Origin: Clostridiales bacterium
GTDB lineage: Bacteria > Bacillota > Clostridia > Christensenellales > Aristaeellaceae
Direction of reading: 5' to 3'
Length of the DNA stretch: 64,000 bases
Assembly: GCA_015056305.1 (NCBI GenBank)
Contig: SVGO01000002.1
Location: forward strand, 1-64,000
Part shown: piece after piece, positions 28,576 to 38,051 of the stretch
Numbering within the stretch: position 1 is the stretch's first letter
Layout: each line of letters opens with the position of its first letter
The notes under the pieces: model-generated
What the model saw: the letters and a program-made list of their open reading frames with translations, nothing else
Told to the model about the DNA's origin: nothing
The model's database searches: none
Made by a program: the position numbers and the translations under genes

Positions 28576-30333
28576 TTAACGAACAGACACAACATCCGCA
28601 TGCTTCAGATCATTGGTAAAGACATACTGTATGCCCGCTTCGTTCTCCATCTGTTTTTCAAAACCAATTTGTTCAAGCGTCGAACGCAAGAGCTGGTTTT
28701 TCTTTGTCTTGATCACGCTGAACAAACCATTCTCACACTCAGATCTTACCAACAGGTGCGCAAACAGAGCGCTTTCTACATACTTGCCCGCTACGCGGCA
28801 GGACATGGCAAACTCGTCAAATACAAGAATTCCGCCGTCCACATGATACTGGCCAAAGCCTACGATGCCGTATTCGCCGAAATCATCCGCGCAGGAGAAA
28901 GCAAAGCTTTCACGCAGACCATCGGCCATGAGCGCGTCAAACTCCTCGCGGGTATACTTTCTGCCAGACATGTTCAGTTGATTGGTTCTGACAATCAGCT
29001 CATAGCAGCGCAGCAGTTCCTGCTCTGTCTGCGGCTTAAAGATCGTCATGCGCAGATTGCACCTGTGCAGGAAATCCACAATATCCGTGTTGGATGCCTT
29101 TTTCAGGGCGTTGCGCTTTTCCTCCGCTTTATACATCGCACGGCGGTTCCGGCTTTCCTCTGTAACCTGAACAGAGAATTCCGGCAGATCAAGCAGCCCG
29201 GATACATTCTCGTAGACCCGCACCTGCGGCAGCACGGATTTCACCTGTTCACGCTCGAACACAGAATCATCGATCAGCGCAAACGAATCCACGCCGATAT
29301 TCAGGCTCGCAGCAATCTCCTGCAGAGAACCGCTCTTCGCATTCCAATGGATCTGCGGATACAGGAAATACTCAGCCACGCCCAGCCGTTCAAGCACAGG
29401 CCATGCCGCCTGGTGATCGTTTTTGCTGGCGACGGACTGCACGATACCGCGTTCGTCCAGCGCCTTGATCACCTCAAGGACCTCCGGCCTGATCTGCAGG
29501 ACATTCGCATCGTCCGTCTCAATCAGAACGCCGTCCCAAAGCGTGCCGTCCAGATCCCAAACGACGCATTTGACCTTCGCATCCGGCTTTGTCTTTTGAA
29601 CAGCCTTTCCCTTTACGAAATCGCACCACAGGATATCCAGCTCGGCTTCCAGGTCATTCTCGGGATAAATCTTGACCAGATTTCCCGCCTTCCCACATTC
29701 CGCCGAAAGCTCAGTTGCCGGCACGACAAACAGGTTCTCGCCCGGCTTTACCGCAAGCGCGAGCTTAAACACAGATGTATGATCGTCATACAGTTCCACG
29801 ATCAGCCGGTACGCCCGATCCGTATAGCTGTATGCATGGAACACGAACGCATCCGGCTGATTATCCAGTCCCTGCAGGGAACGCAGCTTTCTCCTGCGCA
29901 GATACTCAAGCGTACGGATGCCCTGCCAGCGAATGCTTCGCGGCAGCGGGCTGCCCTCCAGCAGACCGAGTCCTTTTCCCAGAAGCTGATTCTTTCCATG
30001 CAGTTTTGCATATTCCATTTCCGTCATCATCGCCGGAAACAGCACGGTCATCATGTTGCCCCACTTGCGGAACTTGACATGGACGCCCTGCCCGCAGCAG
30101 GCGCGTTCATCCGCAAACGTCTGCAGGCCGTTTTCAAAGCGCTTGCAGCGTCCGTCCGACCGCGCCTGATAATGCAGGCAGCTCTCAAAGCACAGCGGCG
30201 CCGAGCACTCCAGACAGTGCTCCTCCCACATAGTAGGGCGAACTGCTTCGATCGCGAACTGTTCACGGACGTCCATAACGCAGTTTCGACGCTCCGACTG
30301 CTTCTTTGCGTCTGCATAATAAAACTGATACAT
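28576..30333 (-). CDS. HAD-IIIC family (FkbH-like) protein with Cys-rich N-terminus
   Basis: CVVWDLDGTLWDGVLIETDD...ALIDDSVFEREQVKSVLPQVRV; N-terminal CLECSAPLCFESC. Confidence 0.82.
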   Translation of the reverse strand: MYQFYYADAKKQSERRNCVMDVREQFAIEAVRPTMWEEHCLECSAPLCFESCLHYQARSDGRCKRFENGLQTFADERACCGQGVHVKFRKWGNMMTVLFPAMMTEMEYAKLHGKNQLLGKGLGLLEGSPLPRSIRWQGIRTLEYLRRRKLRSLQGLDNQPDAFVFHAYSYTDRAYRLIVELYDDHTSVFKLALAVKPGENLFVVPATELSAECGKAGNLVKIYPENDLEAELDILWCDFVKGKAVQKTKPDAKVKCVVWDLDGTLWDGVLIETDDANVLQIRPEVLEVIKALDERGIVQSVASKNDHQAAWPVLERLGVAEYFLYPQIHWNAKSGSLQEIAASLNIGVDSFALIDDSVFEREQVKSVLPQVRVYENVSGLLDLPEFSVQVTEESRNRRAMYKAEEKRNALKKASNTDIVDFLHRCNLRMTIFKPQTEQELLRCYELIVRTNQLNMSGRKYTREEFDALMADGLRESFAFSCADDFGEYGIVGFGQYHVDGGILVFDEFAMSCRVAGKYVESALFAHLLVRSECENGLFSVIKTKKNQLLRSTLEQIGFEKQMENEAGIQYVFTNDLKHADVVSVR

Positions 30334-30339
30334 CGTCTG

Positions 30340-31314
30340 TCAGTTTCCTTTCAGAATCTCCTGTGCCGCCTCGTGCATGTTCATGCTCCGCATGCCATAC
30401 TGTGCTTTCAGCTGCTCATAATAGGAGAAGATCTCCTCCAGCTGCGCCATGTGAAAGTCGGTATGCACGCCGACATTGTGCGGATGCCACCATAGATGGA
30501 AGGTCAATCCAAGCTTCGCCGCATGCAGCATCTGGCGCTTGATACGGCGCACTTTGAGCTTTTCCAGCATCTTCAGCGGCTCAAAGAACGGCTTATACAT
30601 CCTCGAACCCGTCAGATTGACAACGCCATGCTCGATCCCGGGCGTATATCCGCCCTGACCCGTCAGCGGCAGATACACATCCGCCAGGCGAAGCAGTCTC
30701 ATCAGAGGACGGATACGGATCTTTTCATGAATCCAGTCGTTTTCCTCATCGCGGTAGGACTCGAAGCCCAGCTTTTCAAGAATTTGTGTATACGCCGGTT
30801 CACACTGGTTTCTGGGCAGCACGATGGAGCGAAGCATATAGCCCTTCTCCTGCGCAATCCGCTTGGCGGCTTCAAGATCCGCCTCGAACTGCGCAACCGT
30901 CTGTCCATCCTCTCTGCAATAAAAATGTGAAAAGGTATGGCTTGCAATCTCCATGCCCGGCGTGTCAGCGATTTCGCGGATCAGCTCCGGCGCATAGTAA
31001 CAAGCAGCGTCTGCGCCTGCAATTCCCGCTCCATCCAGGCATCTGTACGCGGACAGCGCAGGATTGCTGTACGTCGGCATCTGCTGCCAGTCCGGGAAAA
31101 ATCGCCTCAGTTCCTCGTCGTTTTTGGCAAACATGAAACCGACCGTCGCCCAGGTCGCATGGACGCCGTGCTTCCTGAACAGCGCAAGCATTTTCGGAAT
31201 CGCCTGTCGTCCGCCCAGGACATGATCTCTGTACGAATCAAGCGCCCATCCGTCCTGCATACCCCAGAACAGTTCGAAGTCCAGAGAGACGATCAGCGTT
31301 CCCGCTTTCTTCAT
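30340..31314 (-). CDS. Polysaccharide deacetylase family protein
   Basis: LIVSLDFELFWGMQDG...GMEIASHTFSHFY. Confidence 0.85.
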   Translation of the reverse strand: MKKAGTLIVSLDFELFWGMQDGWALDSYRDHVLGGRQAIPKMLALFRKHGVHATWATVGFMFAKNDEELRRFFPDWQQMPTYSNPALSAYRCLDGAGIAGADAACYYAPELIREIADTPGMEIASHTFSHFYCREDGQTVAQFEADLEAAKRIAQEKGYMLRSIVLPRNQCEPAYTQILEKLGFESYRDEENDWIHEKIRIRPLMRLLRLADVYLPLTGQGGYTPGIEHGVVNLTGSRMYKPFFEPLKMLEKLKVRRIKRQMLHAAKLGLTFHLWWHPHNVGVHTDFHMAQLEEIFSYYEQLKAQYGMRSMNMHEAAQEILKGN

Positions 31315-31334
31315 GTTTCACCCTCGTTTCACAC

Positions 31335-32423
31335 TTAGAGCAATCCCCAAGCAAAAATCAGCTGGAAGAAATAGAACAGAACGTAGCATACCAGGGCAAC
31401 GGACCTCAACGAACGGCCATAGAAATGCTTAAACTCCCACGGCAGCAGGATGCCATTGGCATACAGCGAGCAATAAATCGGCAGACGACCGATAAAAATA
31501 CCGGACGTCACCATGCTCACCAGATAAAGCGCTGTAGAAATGATACTCATGTTGCAGGCAATCCGAATAACACGTCCGCCCTCTGTGATGATCTTCCTGC
31601 GGCAAAACAGAGACAAGATCGTCGGCACAGAATACACCAGTACGCGCAGAGGATTCGTACCGTCGTCACCGCCAAATCTCCAGTCACTGACGACGTTTTT
31701 ATACTGCGTATCTGCCAGAAGGCTGTCCAGCGTATCGGCAAACAGTCCGCTGGAGGACATGATCACCGCCGTACCCATAATCACCAGCAGGGTCTTCCAG
31801 TTCCACGGTCTGCCCTGCACGATGAACATAATGGGAAGCATCATCAGCGCTGACTGATGAAACAGCGACGCAAAAGCGATGATAATCGCCGCTTTGATGT
31901 ATTTCTTTTTAATAATTGGCTCCGCTGCCGCCAGCGTAATCGCCACCGCAAAGAACTGGCGGATTCCGTTATGCATCCAGGAGAGATAATCCGTAGACGC
32001 AACAAACACGAAAATCGAAAACCAGTAGTCTTCCGAGAATTTACGATAAAGCTTCGCCAAATGGTATCCCTGTACCAGCGCAATCAGCAAAAAGAAATAT
32101 CGGAAATGCGCACCGGCAAACACGTTGACCAACGCGCCCATAGCATAAAAGCCCCTATCCTTAGGGTGAGCACGGATATAATCCAACTTTCCGCTCATAT
32201 CTCCCGGAATACTCCGATAATCCAGCAGATATGCGTATGTATCACCAAAATAATTGGATCTGGTAGCCGCCATCGCGATCAGCGGCAGCACCATAATCAA
32301 GGCATACGTCCAGGTCGCACGCCGCTCCTCTTTGCCGAGCACCCTCTCACGATGATGCATGCCGGCTGTATGGCCGAGAATCGCGGTGAAAAACAGCCAG
32401 AAGAGAACAAGGATGTTTTGCAT
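31335..32423 (-). CDS. EpsG/Wzy-like polysaccharide polymerase, multi-spanning membrane protein
   Basis: Hydrophobic multi-TM profile; NYFGDTYAYLLDYRSIP...DRGFYAMGALVN...IRQFFAVAITLAAAEPIIKKKYIKAAIIIAFASLFHQSALMMLP pattern. Confidence 0.82.
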   Translation of the reverse strand: MQNILVLFWLFFTAILGHTAGMHHRERVLGKEERRATWTYALIMVLPLIAMAATRSNYFGDTYAYLLDYRSIPGDMSGKLDYIRAHPKDRGFYAMGALVNVFAGAHFRYFFLLIALVQGYHLAKLYRKFSEDYWFSIFVFVASTDYLSWMHNGIRQFFAVAITLAAAEPIIKKKYIKAAIIIAFASLFHQSALMMLPIMFIVQGRPWNWKTLLVIMGTAVIMSSSGLFADTLDSLLADTQYKNVVSDWRFGGDDGTNPLRVLVYSVPTILSLFCRRKIITEGGRVIRIACNMSIISTALYLVSMVTSGIFIGRLPIYCSLYANGILLPWEFKHFYGRSLRSVALVCYVLFYFFQLIFAWGLL

Positions 32424-32440
32424 AGGATCTCCTCGTTATG

Positions 32441-33568
32441 TCAAACCCGTTTCAAAATGTTATAAATCTTTTCCGACACCGCATGCGCGCTGTAGCGGCT
32501 CACGTCGCAGCCGGCAATTTGCTCACGCAGCTGCGGATCATCCAGCAGCGCTATAACGCGCTGCGCCATCTTTTCGCTGTCATTCACATGCACAAGGAAG
32601 CCGTTCTCCCCGTCCCGGATGATCGGAACGTGGCCGCGATTGTCCGTCGCCACAACGGGAAGCTGGCAGTACATGGCCTCCACAATATTGAGCGCAAGCC
32701 CTTCGCGCATGCTCGACGCAACGGCAATATCTGCCGCGCGCAGGCATGCGCCGATGTCGCTGCGCCATCCCGTAAAAACGACAGAATCCGCCACGCCCAT
32801 CTGCTGTGCCAGCTGCTGGTAATAACCATTGGCATGGTCAGGACCCACAAGCACCAGATACGTGTCGGTGTGTTTTTCTTTCACTTTTTTGAGCGCTTCC
32901 AGAAGCATCTTCTGGTTCTTGTTGGCGATCAGCTCCGCCACATAGATCAGCACCGGCGCATCCTGAGGGATGCCCCATTCACTGCGAAGCTGCGCTCTCT
33001 TTTGCTCCGCATCCCCGATATCCAGACGCGCGAAATCCACGCCGACGCCCGGAACCTGCTCGATGCGCAGCTTCTTGGGGAATCGTCTTCTCGCTCTGGC
33101 ATAGTCCTCGTCATTGAGGGTGATCAGCAGATCCATGCTGTGCGCGAGCAGCCGCTCGATCGGATAAAACAGGAGCCAATAAATCAGCGGCGCTCCAGTG
33201 AAAAAATGGAAGCCATGCGCAAAGTAGACGACCTTGGTTCCTCTTTTGCGCGCCCGCCTCGCTGCCAGGCGCGCCACCAGCGCGCCCACAGGCGTATGGC
33301 AATAGACGATATCGTAATCGCCTTCGTCGATGATCCGGCGCAGCTGACTCACGCCCCGCAGCGTATCCAGCGTAAACGGCGAACGCTTCCATAAGCCATG
33401 GATCTGGCGATCGCAATGCGGCACGGTCTCCTCGCCGGAGGCCGCGACGTCAACGGTCCAGCCCTGCGATTTCAGATAACGGATCGTCGGCACATGGAAT
33501 TTGAGCACGTGCTCTTTGACCACATTGGCGACAAGAAGCAGCTTCTTAGGCTGAGTGTTCTCCTCCAT
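32441..33568 (-). CDS. Family 4 glycosyltransferase
   Basis: LLLVANVVKEHVLKFHVPTIRYLKSQGWTVDVAASGEE...ASSMREGLALNIVEAMYCQLPVVAT; start set at MEENTQ. Confidence 0.9.
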   Translation of the reverse strand: MEENTQPKKLLLVANVVKEHVLKFHVPTIRYLKSQGWTVDVAASGEETVPHCDRQIHGLWKRSPFTLDTLRGVSQLRRIIDEGDYDIVYCHTPVGALVARLAARRARKRGTKVVYFAHGFHFFTGAPLIYWLLFYPIERLLAHSMDLLITLNDEDYARARRRFPKKLRIEQVPGVGVDFARLDIGDAEQKRAQLRSEWGIPQDAPVLIYVAELIANKNQKMLLEALKKVKEKHTDTYLVLVGPDHANGYYQQLAQQMGVADSVVFTGWRSDIGACLRAADIAVASSMREGLALNIVEAMYCQLPVVATDNRGHVPIIRDGENGFLVHVNDSEKMAQRVIALLDDPQLREQIAGCDVSRYSAHAVSEKIYNILKRV

Positions 33569-34220
33569 AGGACAATACTTCCTCTTTTTCCTTAACTTCT
33601 TCTTTGCGCGCCTCCAAATGCGGTGCAAGCTTACCCGTTCCGCCCTCGACAACGCCCTGCTGCTTGAGGACGTTGCCAATGGTCATCAAAAAACAGGTCG
33701 CATCCATCTTGAACGTCAGATTGCGAACATACTCGCCGTCCAGGCGCGCCTTCTCATCGATCTCCAGCTCGTCGCGGCCGTTGACCTGCGCCCAGCCTGT
33801 CAGGCCGGGCGTCACGTCGTTGGCGCCATAGCGATCGCGCTCGGCAATCAGATCGTACTGATTCCACAGCGCAGGACGCGGGCCAACGATGCTCATCTCG
33901 CCTCGAAGGATATTGATGATCTGCGGCAGTTCGTCCAGGCTGGTCTTTCTCAGGAAGCGGCCGCTCCTGGTGATAAACGCCTCCGGATTGGTGAGCAGGT
34001 GCGTCGGCATATCATGCGGCGCATCGGTGCGCATCGTGCGGAACTTCAGAATATCGAAATGTGCTTTATTCTTTCCCACTCGCTTCTGCTTGAAGAACAC
34101 AGGACCCGGGGAATCCAGACGGATCCAGATAATCAGCAGGATGAATACCGGCGCAAGGAAAACAAGACCGCACACGGAAAAGACGATATCCAGCAGCCGC
34201 TTGCCATATCGCAGATACAT
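33546..34220 (-). CDS. Undecaprenyl-phosphate sugar phosphotransferase (initiating transferase)
   Basis: KRLLDIVFSVCGLVFLAPVFILLIIWIRLDSPGPVFFKQKRVGKN...LRKTSLDELPQIINILRGEMSIVGPRP. Confidence 0.93.
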   Translation of the reverse strand: MYLRYGKRLLDIVFSVCGLVFLAPVFILLIIWIRLDSPGPVFFKQKRVGKNKAHFDILKFRTMRTDAPHDMPTHLLTNPEAFITRSGRFLRKTSLDELPQIINILRGEMSIVGPRPALWNQYDLIAERDRYGANDVTPGLTGWAQVNGRDELEIDEKARLDGEYVRNLTFKMDATCFLMTIGNVLKQQGVVEGGTGKLAPHLEARKEEVKEKEEVLSYGGEHSA

Positions 34221-34255
34221 ATGCGCATTCCTCCTTCCTGCCCCTCTCCAGGGCA

Positions 34256-36256
34256 TCAGCCGGCACAGTCCTCTCGGCTACCCGCCAGCTGCATCTCATC
34301 CGCCTCGACGGCGGAGCAATTAACCTCTTCCGGCGCATGATAGGTTTCCACAACGCGCTTCATCGCCCTGCGGACCTTTTCATCGTCTTCCGTTTCGACC
34401 GCTTTGCGCAGGATTTCCAGTTTTCTGTCGATCTCCTCACGGCTCAGCGGCTTATCCCGCTCGATAAAAATCATGCGGTTATCCGTCTTGGTCAGCTCCT
34501 CGGTCTTGATGAGCAGCTCTTCATAGAGCTTCTCGCCCGGGCGCAGACCCGTTTCCACGATATTGATATCCCTGTACGGCTCAAAGCCCGACAGCCTGAT
34601 CATGCTCTCAGCCAGCTCCAGAATGCGGACCGGCCTGCCCATATCCAGCACGTACAGCTCGCCGTCTTTGGCCATCGCGCCGGACTCCAGCACCAGCTGG
34701 CTCGCCTCGGGGATGGTCATGAAATAGCGGATGATCCGTCTGTCCGTCAGGGTGACCGGGCCGCCCGCGGCGATCTGGCGCTTGAAAAGCGGAATCACCG
34801 ATCCATTGCTGCCCAGCACGTTGCCAAAGCGCGTTGCGCTGAAATTCGTACTGCTGCCGGAGCGGCTGAGCACGATCATCTCACACATACGCTTGGTCGC
34901 GCCCATCACATTGGTGGGATTAACAGCCTTGTCGGTGGAGATCATCGTAAATTTTTTCACGCCGAAGCGTTCGCTGCTTGAAACGATATTGAGCGTGCCG
35001 AAGACATTATTCTTGACCGCCTCGCAGCAGTTATGCTCCATCAGCGGCACATGCTTGTGCGCCGCTGCGTGCAGCACGATATCCGGATGATAGCGCTCAA
35101 ACACGCAGTCCAGCGCTGCGCTGTCGCAGACGGAGACAATCTCCACCCGGATATCCAGCGTCACGCCGTAGGCGATACGCAGCTCCTGCTGAATATCGTA
35201 CGCGCCGTTCTCATAGACGTCCAGAATGATGAGCTGCCTGGGCTGCATCTTGGCAATCTGGCGGCACAGCTCGCTGCCGATCGATCCGCCGCCGCCGGAG
35301 ATGAGCACCGACTTGCCGCGGTAATACGCATGCGTACGATCATCGGTAAACTCCATCGGCTGGCGGAAGAGCAGCTCCTCAATGTCGAATTCACGCATGC
35401 TGCGCTTGCCGTTTTCTACCGTCTGCGTCAGCGGATAATCGTACACCTTAAGCTTGCAGCCGGTATGCTTATACAGATCGTAGAGTTCCTTTTTCCGATC
35501 CGCCTGCATCTTCGGCAGCGCAAACACGATCTCCTGAATCGGGAAGCTCATCAGCCGCTCCTGCGTGGCTTCCTCCTCGGAGAGCACGGGGATGCCGTTG
35601 ATGCTGCGGCCGATCTTTTCCCTGTCGATATCGATAAAGCAGCACGGTCTGTACGCTGAGCGCGGGTTGTTGGCCAGTTCCTCGGCAAACATAACGCCCA
35701 CGCGGCCGGCGCCAACCACCGCAATATTGATTTTCGGCGTAATATTCTGCGCGCCGCGCGCATAGTGCGGCTTGTCGCTCAGGCCTGTAAAGCCCGCCGT
35801 CACCCTTCGCAGAATATCCGCAACCTTGCTGTCATTGTATTCATACAGATACTGATAGACGAATCGGATCGTCATGCAGAACAGCAGATTCAGCGCCACA
35901 ATGCACAGCGCACGCACAAACGAAATCTTATAGCTTGAAGGCATCATCAGGCTCTGCGCCGCAAAATACGTAACGCCCGCAAGCAGATCCATCAGGATCA
36001 TCTGCATATACGCCATCGTGCCGCCATATCGCCAGATCTGGCGATACACGCCGCCCAGGCTGCGCCAGCCGAATATGCTTGCAATCCCAAGCAGGGACTG
36101 CAGCACAACGGCCACTGTCGCCAGAGGCTCGTCTTCGCTGGGATAAATCACCAGCATCAGTATGTCCACAAACAGCAGCAGCGCCAGATCACACAGCATC
36201 AGCTTGATCTTATGATTCTGCCGGCTCTGCTCCGCCTGCCTGTTTTCCTGTAGCAT
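34256..36256 (-). CDS. Membrane-anchored nucleoside-diphosphate-sugar epimerase/dehydratase (CapD/FlaA1 family)
   Basis: SVLISGGGGSIGSELCRQIAKMQPRQLIILDVYENGAYDIQQEL...HAAAHKHVPLME; N-terminal TM segments. Confidence 0.93.
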   Translation of the reverse strand: MLQENRQAEQSRQNHKIKLMLCDLALLLFVDILMLVIYPSEDEPLATVAVVLQSLLGIASIFGWRSLGGVYRQIWRYGGTMAYMQMILMDLLAGVTYFAAQSLMMPSSYKISFVRALCIVALNLLFCMTIRFVYQYLYEYNDSKVADILRRVTAGFTGLSDKPHYARGAQNITPKINIAVVGAGRVGVMFAEELANNPRSAYRPCCFIDIDREKIGRSINGIPVLSEEEATQERLMSFPIQEIVFALPKMQADRKKELYDLYKHTGCKLKVYDYPLTQTVENGKRSMREFDIEELLFRQPMEFTDDRTHAYYRGKSVLISGGGGSIGSELCRQIAKMQPRQLIILDVYENGAYDIQQELRIAYGVTLDIRVEIVSVCDSAALDCVFERYHPDIVLHAAAHKHVPLMEHNCCEAVKNNVFGTLNIVSSSERFGVKKFTMISTDKAVNPTNVMGATKRMCEMIVLSRSGSSTNFSATRFGNVLGSNGSVIPLFKRQIAAGGPVTLTDRRIIRYFMTIPEASQLVLESGAMAKDGELYVLDMGRPVRILELAESMIRLSGFEPYRDINIVETGLRPGEKLYEELLIKTEELTKTDNRMIFIERDKPLSREEIDRKLEILRKAVETEDDEKVRRAMKRVVETYHAPEEVNCSAVEADEMQLAGSREDCAG

Positions 36257-36351
36257 GTCGTTCTTTCCCTTCCGCCTCTGTCCGTCACAAATGCGGTTCT
36301 TGATCATCAACACCGAGAAAGCCATTCGACTCCAGCATTGATCTTCCAGAT

Positions 36352-36380
36352 ATTATATATTATTTGTCACACATTTGCAA
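36352..36380 (-). promoter_or_regulatory. Sigma-A-like promoter TTGCAA-N17-TATAAT upstream of the CapD/FlaA1-type gene
   Basis: Exact -10, 17-bp spacer, in the AT-rich gap 36257-36398. Confidence 0.6.
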
Positions 36381-36398
36381 CAAATAAATCCGAATTAA

Positions 36399-37340
36399 TT
36401 AATTTTCAGTAAAATCTTTATCTGGATACATGTAGCCGTGCAGCTTCTCAATCGCGTAGGCCTCATCGATGAACAGCTTCGAGACACCATTTGCGCTGTC
36501 ATAGCGATACTCGCCCTCCTCCGGGAAAGCATGCATCTGAATATCAGAAACGCCCGAGGCGAGCACTTTCGTCCCCAGAGAGATGATATCCATCAGCGAC
36601 ATGTTGGTGGCCACGTGATCAAAGCACGTCGTCGCCAGAGAGATCATCTGCGGAATCGAGCAATTGGCCACCTCGCTCGCCATCGCCATGAGCAGCTTGC
36701 GCTGTCTGTTCTGGCGGCCAAAGTCATTATCCAGCTTGCGGATACGCGCATAGGCCAGCGCCTGCGCGCCGCAGAGCTTCGCCTCCGTGGCATCGGCGGG
36801 CACGGGCGTGATCCGCGTATCGCCATAGTCCGCATAGGACTCCTCAACCGACGAGTTGATCGCCCACGGTTCATTCTCTTCCAGCTGGATGGTCACGCCG
36901 CCAAGGATATCGACGATGTCGCAGATGCCATAAAAGTTCACAGTCACGTAATGCTCGATATTCAGATGGTACGTCCTGTTGATCGTCTGCATCAGCAGGT
37001 TGGGGCCGCCAAACGAATGCGCCGCATTGAGTTTATTCTTGTGTCCATTATCGCCGATGGTCACCCATGTATCACGGGCAAGGGACGTGATATGGACAAT
37101 GCCGGTTTTCTGGTTGATCGAGCAGATCATCATGGTGTCCGCACGGCCGGAAGCGAGGTCCTTCTCCCGGGTATCGGTACCGATCAGCAGGATATTCTTG
37201 ACGTTTTCATCCAGTCCCGGATATACGCTCAGGTCGCCGTCAGCGACCGGCATGCTGTAATCAGCCAGCGCCGCACACGGCAGCGCCAGCGCCACGATGG
37301 CCAGCAGCGCCAGCGCCGCATTCATCATCTTACGAATCAT
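36399..37340 (-). CDS. LytR-CpsA-Psr (LCP) family protein
   Basis: NILLIGTDTREKDLASGRADTMMICSINQKTGIVHITSLARDTWV...ALAYARIRKLDNDFGRQNRQRKLL. Confidence 0.93.
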   Translation of the reverse strand: MIRKMMNAALALLAIVALALPCAALADYSMPVADGDLSVYPGLDENVKNILLIGTDTREKDLASGRADTMMICSINQKTGIVHITSLARDTWVTIGDNGHKNKLNAAHSFGGPNLLMQTINRTYHLNIEHYVTVNFYGICDIVDILGGVTIQLEENEPWAINSSVEESYADYGDTRITPVPADATEAKLCGAQALAYARIRKLDNDFGRQNRQRKLLMAMASEVANCSIPQMISLATTCFDHVATNMSLMDIISLGTKVLASGVSDIQMHAFPEEGEYRYDSANGVSKLFIDEAYAIEKLHGYMYPDKDFTEN

Positions 37341-38028
37341 CTTCTGTCCTCTCCTTCCGCTGTGCCCGAAGCTGGGCAATCAGCCTGCTTTTCCGCGGCC
37401 ATTCCCCGCGGAATGTCCGGTATGCCTTTTCAAAATCGTCATAGTCCTCCGGACTGTGCGCATCCGATGCGACATAGGATACGAGCCCTTCTTTGAGCAG
37501 CTTTCTGGCTGTGCGCCGCTCAGCGCTCAGCATTCCGGCCATCAGGCCGCAGGCGTCCACCTGCATCTCGCAGCCCAGGCTGCTCATCTCCAGCGCAATG
37601 CCAAAGTCGCGCTGAATATAGCTGTAGCGCTCCGGATGAGCGATGATGGGCAGATAGCCGTTGTCCATCATCTCGCTGACAACGGCATCCCATCGCGGCA
37701 TCAGATGATCGCAGCCGAATTCCAGCAGCAGGCACTTCGTCCCGCTCAGACAGAAGGCGTCCAGTTCCTGCGTGCCGCTTTCTATCAGCGCTCTGTAGTT
37801 GAATTCACAGCCCAGATTCAGCTTCAAGCCGGCTTCATGCGCAATGTTCCTGGCCACGCGCAGCGCGCGGCGGTTGCGCAGCTGATCCTCGACGCGGTAG
37901 ACGTGCGGCGTAGCGACCATAAACGTAATGCCCGCGTCCGCCGCCCGCTTCATCATTGCCCGCGTCATGTCCGCATCCTTTGCGCCGTCGTCAACGCCCG
38001 GCAGGATATGCACATGCATATCAATCAT
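37330..38028 (-). CDS. CpsB/YwqE-type PHP protein tyrosine phosphatase
   Basis: MIDMHVHILPGVDDGAKDADMTRAMMKRAADAGITFMVATPHV...YVASDAHSPEDY. Confidence 0.93.
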   Translation of the reverse strand: MIDMHVHILPGVDDGAKDADMTRAMMKRAADAGITFMVATPHVYRVEDQLRNRRALRVARNIAHEAGLKLNLGCEFNYRALIESGTQELDAFCLSGTKCLLLEFGCDHLMPRWDAVVSEMMDNGYLPIIAHPERYSYIQRDFGIALEMSSLGCEMQVDACGLMAGMLSAERRTARKLLKEGLVSYVASDAHSPEDYDDFEKAYRTFRGEWPRKSRLIAQLRAQRKERTEDDS

Positions 38029-38051
38029 CGGTCATGCTCCTTGCTCGCAGC

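Noticed and set aside
28600-30495. 631-aa + strand ORF
   Set aside because: Antisense to the FkbH-like gene; His/Arg/Leu-rich composition typical of shadow ORFs.
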